A stretch of 64,000 nt of DNA from Mesorhizobium loti (GTDB taxonomy: Bacteria; Pseudomonadota; Alphaproteobacteria; Rhizobiales; Rhizobiaceae). The notes under the pieces are model-generated. The model saw only the letters and a program-made list of their open reading frames with translations. It had not been told where the DNA came from and ran no database searches. Position numbers and translations under genes: made by a program. Shown in pieces: positions 61,475-64,000 of the stretch (position 1 is the stretch's first letter; the number at the start of each line of letters is the position of its first letter). The stretch is taken from positions 3,973,001-4,037,000 of the forward strand of contig CP050293.1 of NCBI GenBank assembly GCA_014189435.1, written 5' to 3'.

Positions 61475-62377
61475 TCAGATCTGGCCTGCCATGCTCAGGG
61501 AACGGTCGCCTTCCGAAAAGCCCTGCCCCTCCGCCCAGTCCCTGGCCAGCGTGCGCAGGCCTGTGAGCGCGACATCCAGAACATCCGACGAGACGGGGTT
61601 CGAGGGATAGGCGAGGTAGATCGGTCGCTGGAACACCGGCGCGTTGTCGATGCGCCGCATCTCGCCGCGCTCGATGTGGCCGCTGACGGCGCTGAGCGGC
61701 AGATAGGCGGCGGCCTGCTGCGACAGCACATGCTGCAGCCCGATGAAGACCAGTCCCGCCGATATGGCCGGCTTGACCATGCCGGCAAAGGCGCGGTCGT
61801 GCTCGATGCGGAACTCCAGCCCCCAGTCCATCAGGATGTAGTTTTCGGTCCATGGCTTGGTCTGCGCGGCATGCTGGACAAGCACGACCTGATCGACGGC
61901 CAGCGTTTCGTAGACGATGCCGGGATGCGGCCGTGGCAGATAGAGGATGCAGATGTCGAGCAGGCCTTCCGCCAGCTGGTCGATCGCCGAATCCGGAAAG
62001 CTGCCCTCCAGCCGCAGCGCCACGTTCGGTCGTCTGGCGCGCATCCACTCGACCCATGGCGAGGTGATGCGGTCCCACAGATAGGCAGGCGCGGTCAGCC
62101 GCAGCAAGGTCTCGTAACCATCGGGAACGGCGATGTCCTGCCGCGATTGCTCCCATGTACGGGTGATCGACGAGGCATGCGGCAGGAACTGCCGGCCGGC
62201 CGGCGTCAGCGTGACCCCATCGCGGTCGCGGACGAAAAGCCGGCGTCCCAACTGCTCCTCGAGCCCCCTGATCCGCGCGCTGACGGTGGACTGGGCGAGG
62301 TTGAGCCGGCTGGCCGCGACAGTGAAGCTGCCATGGGTGGCGACTTCGAGAAAGCTGCGCAGATTTTCAGTGTCCAT
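61475..62377 (-). CDS. LysR-family transcriptional regulator
   Basis: The protein has 300 residues. The HTH reads LRSFLEVATHGSFTVAASRLNLAQSTVSARIRGLEEQLG (given in part), with a LysR substrate domain behind it. The ATG at 62377 has AGAGGTG upstream and is preferred over 62392. It separates the Dpp-type operon from a second Dpp-type binding-protein gene that diverges from it. A perfect palindrome lies 12 bases before its start. Confidence 0.92.
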   Translation of the reverse strand: MDTENLRSFLEVATHGSFTVAASRLNLAQSTVSARIRGLEEQLGRRLFVRDRDGVTLTPAGRQFLPHASSITRTWEQSRQDIAVPDGYETLLRLTAPAYLWDRITSPWVEWMRARRPNVALRLEGSFPDSAIDQLAEGLLDICILYLPRPHPGIVYETLAVDQVVLVQHAAQTKPWTENYILMDWGLEFRIEHDRAFAGMVKPAISAGLVFIGLQHVLSQQAAAYLPLSAVSGHIERGEMRRIDNAPVFQRPIYLAYPSNPVSSDVLDVALTGLRTLARDWAEGQGFSEGDRSLSMAGQI

Positions 62378-62389
62378 GCCCACCTCTTG

Positions 62390-62406
62390 CATCGAAAATT
62401 TCGATG
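62390..62406. promoter_or_regulatory. 17-bp palindrome in the LysR/SBP divergent promoter
   Basis: CATCGAAA-A-TTTCGATG is a perfect dyad between the divergent genes, close to the LysR start. It contains a T-N11-A match and is a good candidate LysR autoregulatory site. Binding is not shown. Confidence 0.6.
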
Positions 62407-62490
62407 ACCCCTATCAAAAAATATCGCTTTCCGGCGGCAGTCAACAATGAACTAGATGGCCGAGCCCCAAGATAAGCGAGGAATCCAGCC

Positions 62491-64000
62491 ATGCCCAAGC
62501 ATTTCAGGATGATCGACAACGCTCGCAGAATGCTCACCGCAATCGAAAATTCCGCTGTCGACGAATTGCTGGCCGGCAGGTTGGGCCGCCGCGACTTCCT
62601 GCGCCATGGCAGCGTGCTTGGTCTTTCCTTGCCCTTTCTGGGCAGCCTTGTCGCGGCCGCCGGCCTCGGCACGCAGCAGGCTCGTGCCGAGGGCAAGCCG
62701 GGCGGCACGGTGCGCGCCGGCGTGGCGACGCCGGGCGGCGCCATCGATCCCGTCACCTACTATGACAGCGGCAGCTACCAGCTGGTTTTCCAGACCGCCG
62801 AATTTCTCTGCATCACGCAGCCGGACCTCACCTTGAAGCCGGTGCTGGCGGAGAGCTGGGCGCCGAACGAGGACGGCAGCGTGTGGACCTTCAAGCTGCG
62901 CAAGGGCGTGAAATTCCACAATGGCGAGGACTTCAAGGCGGACGACGTCGTCGCGACGTTCGACCGGCTGGCCGACCCCAACGGTGCTTCCAATGCACTT
63001 TCCGTGTTCAAGGGGCTGCTGTCGAAGGGTGGCACCCAGAAGGTCGACGACCACACCGTCGCCTTCCACCTCGATGCGCCGAATGGCAGCTTTCCCTATT
63101 CGGTGTCGATCGACAATTACAACGCCGTCATCCTGCCGGCGAGCTACAAGGGCGACTACGAAAAGACGTTCGAAGGCACCGGGCCGTTCCGGCTGGAGAC
63201 CTACACGCCAAAGGTCGGCGCGACCTTCATCCGCAACCCCGACTATTGGGGTGAGAAGGCGCTGCCCGACCGGCTCGAGTTCAAGTTCTACGGCGACGTG
63301 CAGCCGCGCATCCTGGCGCTGCAGGCCGGCGAGGTCGACATTCTCGACGCGGTTCCGCTCGATGTCAGCCAGGTGGTGCTGAACAGCCCCGACATCACCG
63401 TGTTGCGTGTCGCCTCGACCGCGCACCGCCAGCTTCACATGCGCTGCGACACCGGCCCCTTCACCGACAAGCGCGTGCGCCAGGCGCTGGCGCTGTGCAT
63501 CGACCGTTCGAAGCTGGTCGACGGCCTGTGCCGTGGCATGGCGGCGACCGGCAATGACAGCCCGTTCGCGCCGGCCTTCCCCGCGACCGACAAGACGGTG
63601 CCGCAACGCGTCCAGGATATCGCCAAGGCAAAGCAATTGCTGGAGGCGGCGGGCCTCGCCGGCGGCTTCGACATCACGCTGACGACGCTGCGCTATTCCG
63701 ACATTCCCGGCTACGCGCAATTGTTCCAGAATTTCGCCAAGGAGATTGGCGCCCGCATTTCGCTCAACATCGAGGACCAGGACAAATATTACGGCAAGGC
63801 AGTGTTCGGCCAATCGGACTGGCTGGACAGCCCGCTCGGCATCACCGACTACGCGCATCGCAGCGTGCCCAACGTCTTCCTCAAGAGCCCGCTGGTCAGC
63901 GACGGCCCGTGGAACGCGGCGCATTTCAAGAGCCCGGCCTATGACGGCATGGTCACCAGCTATTTGAAGGCGCTCGATGTCGGCGCGCAGCGCGCTGCCG
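62491..64000 (+). CDS. Dpp/Opp-type ABC transporter substrate-binding protein, partial (runs off the window)
   Basis: The frame is open from ATG 62491 (GAGGAA 8 bases upstream) to the window end, about 503 residues. The N terminus has the twin-arginine stretch GRRDFLRHGSVLGLSLPFLG. The body is closely paralogous to the protein at 55771: LAESWAPNEDGSVWTFKLRKG, APNGSFPYSVSIDNYNAVILPASYKGDYEK (given in part) and RQLHMRCDTGPF. Roughly 50 residues are missing at the C terminus. A second transporter operon probably continues beyond the window. Confidence 0.93.
   Translation, partial: MPKHFRMIDNARRMLTAIENSAVDELLAGRLGRRDFLRHGSVLGLSLPFLGSLVAAAGLGTQQARAEGKPGGTVRAGVATPGGAIDPVTYYDSGSYQLVFQTAEFLCITQPDLTLKPVLAESWAPNEDGSVWTFKLRKGVKFHNGEDFKADDVVATFDRLADPNGASNALSVFKGLLSKGGTQKVDDHTVAFHLDAPNGSFPYSVSIDNYNAVILPASYKGDYEKTFEGTGPFRLETYTPKVGATFIRNPDYWGEKALPDRLEFKFYGDVQPRILALQAGEVDILDAVPLDVSQVVLNSPDITVLRVASTAHRQLHMRCDTGPFTDKRVRQALALCIDRSKLVDGLCRGMAATGNDSPFAPAFPATDKTVPQRVQDIAKAKQLLEAAGLAGGFDITLTTLRYSDIPGYAQLFQNFAKEIGARISLNIEDQDKYYGKAVFGQSDWLDSPLGITDYAHRSVPNVFLKSPLVSDGPWNAAHFKSPAYDGMVTSYLKALDVGAQRAA

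Noticed and set aside
62452..63924. Minus-strand open frame (490 codons) opposite the partial Dpp binding protein
   Set aside because: Shadow frame of a well-recognised plus-strand gene.

Overview
The window looks like a chromosomal stretch from a rhizobial alphaproteobacterium, most likely Mesorhizobium or a close relative. The reasons are high GC, a split F0 ATP synthase operon with separate b and b' subunits, a BacA-type peptide transporter, Rhizobiales-type palindromic intergenic repeats, and an sRNA with three anti-Shine-Dalgarno loops. I saw no transposase, integrase, phage gene, tRNA, rRNA or CRISPR array. Species assignment is inference.

Layout. 0-17 kb is mostly core: the end of a radical SAM gene, rnhB, the F0 genes atpI-B-E-G-F (minus strand), a SleB-type cell wall hydrolase, an MFS/LysR divergent pair, der with its TPR partner, a polysaccharide deacetylase, a BacA/SbmA transporter, a second MFS transporter, and a LysR-M29 aminopeptidase pair. 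17-22.7 kb is more accessory: two near-identical ArsC/Spx-like genes flank a lower-GC membrane glycosyltransferase-like gene, followed by a DHFR-like/ArsR/SRPBCC operon, a SnoaL-like gene and a frameshifted 2'-5' RNA ligase. 22.8-29 kb is a polyamine-type uptake and oxidation locus (ABC transporter, XRE-cupin regulator, FAD oxidase). A shared three-part motif, TGAAA-N13-TTTCA-N6-TGAAA, stands before both of its leftward transcription units.

29-44.8 kb is a sugar locus: an SMP-30 lactonase diverges from a GntR-led operon with an enolase-superfamily dehydratase, a Frc-type ABC importer, an SDR and an aldose epimerase. A XylX-like FAH protein, an RbsA/RbsC pair without its own binding protein, a second Frc-type importer and a LacI regulator follow. 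Together they suggest non-phosphorylative oxidation of a pentose or similar sugar. The LacI gene is preceded by three out-of-frame 53-bp copies of its own start region. Downstream lies a small RNA of the alpha-r14/NfeR1 ('cuckoo') type.

45-50.6 kb holds a TetR-controlled RND efflux pump with a tandem operator. 50.6-64 kb holds a frameshifted LysR gene, a 2OG-Fe(II) oxygenase of the HalD/BesD-like group, a GntR regulator, two enolase-superfamily enzymes, a Dpp/Opp-type importer, a LysR gene, and a second Dpp-type binding protein cut by the window end.

A caution: six genes carry one apparent single-base frameshift each (about 22.33, 33.32, 35.20, 35.83, 45.55 and 51.22 kb). Three of the six lie in runs of five G/C, and three of the six lie in one sugar operon. 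Sequence error and real decay cannot be separated from this sequence alone.
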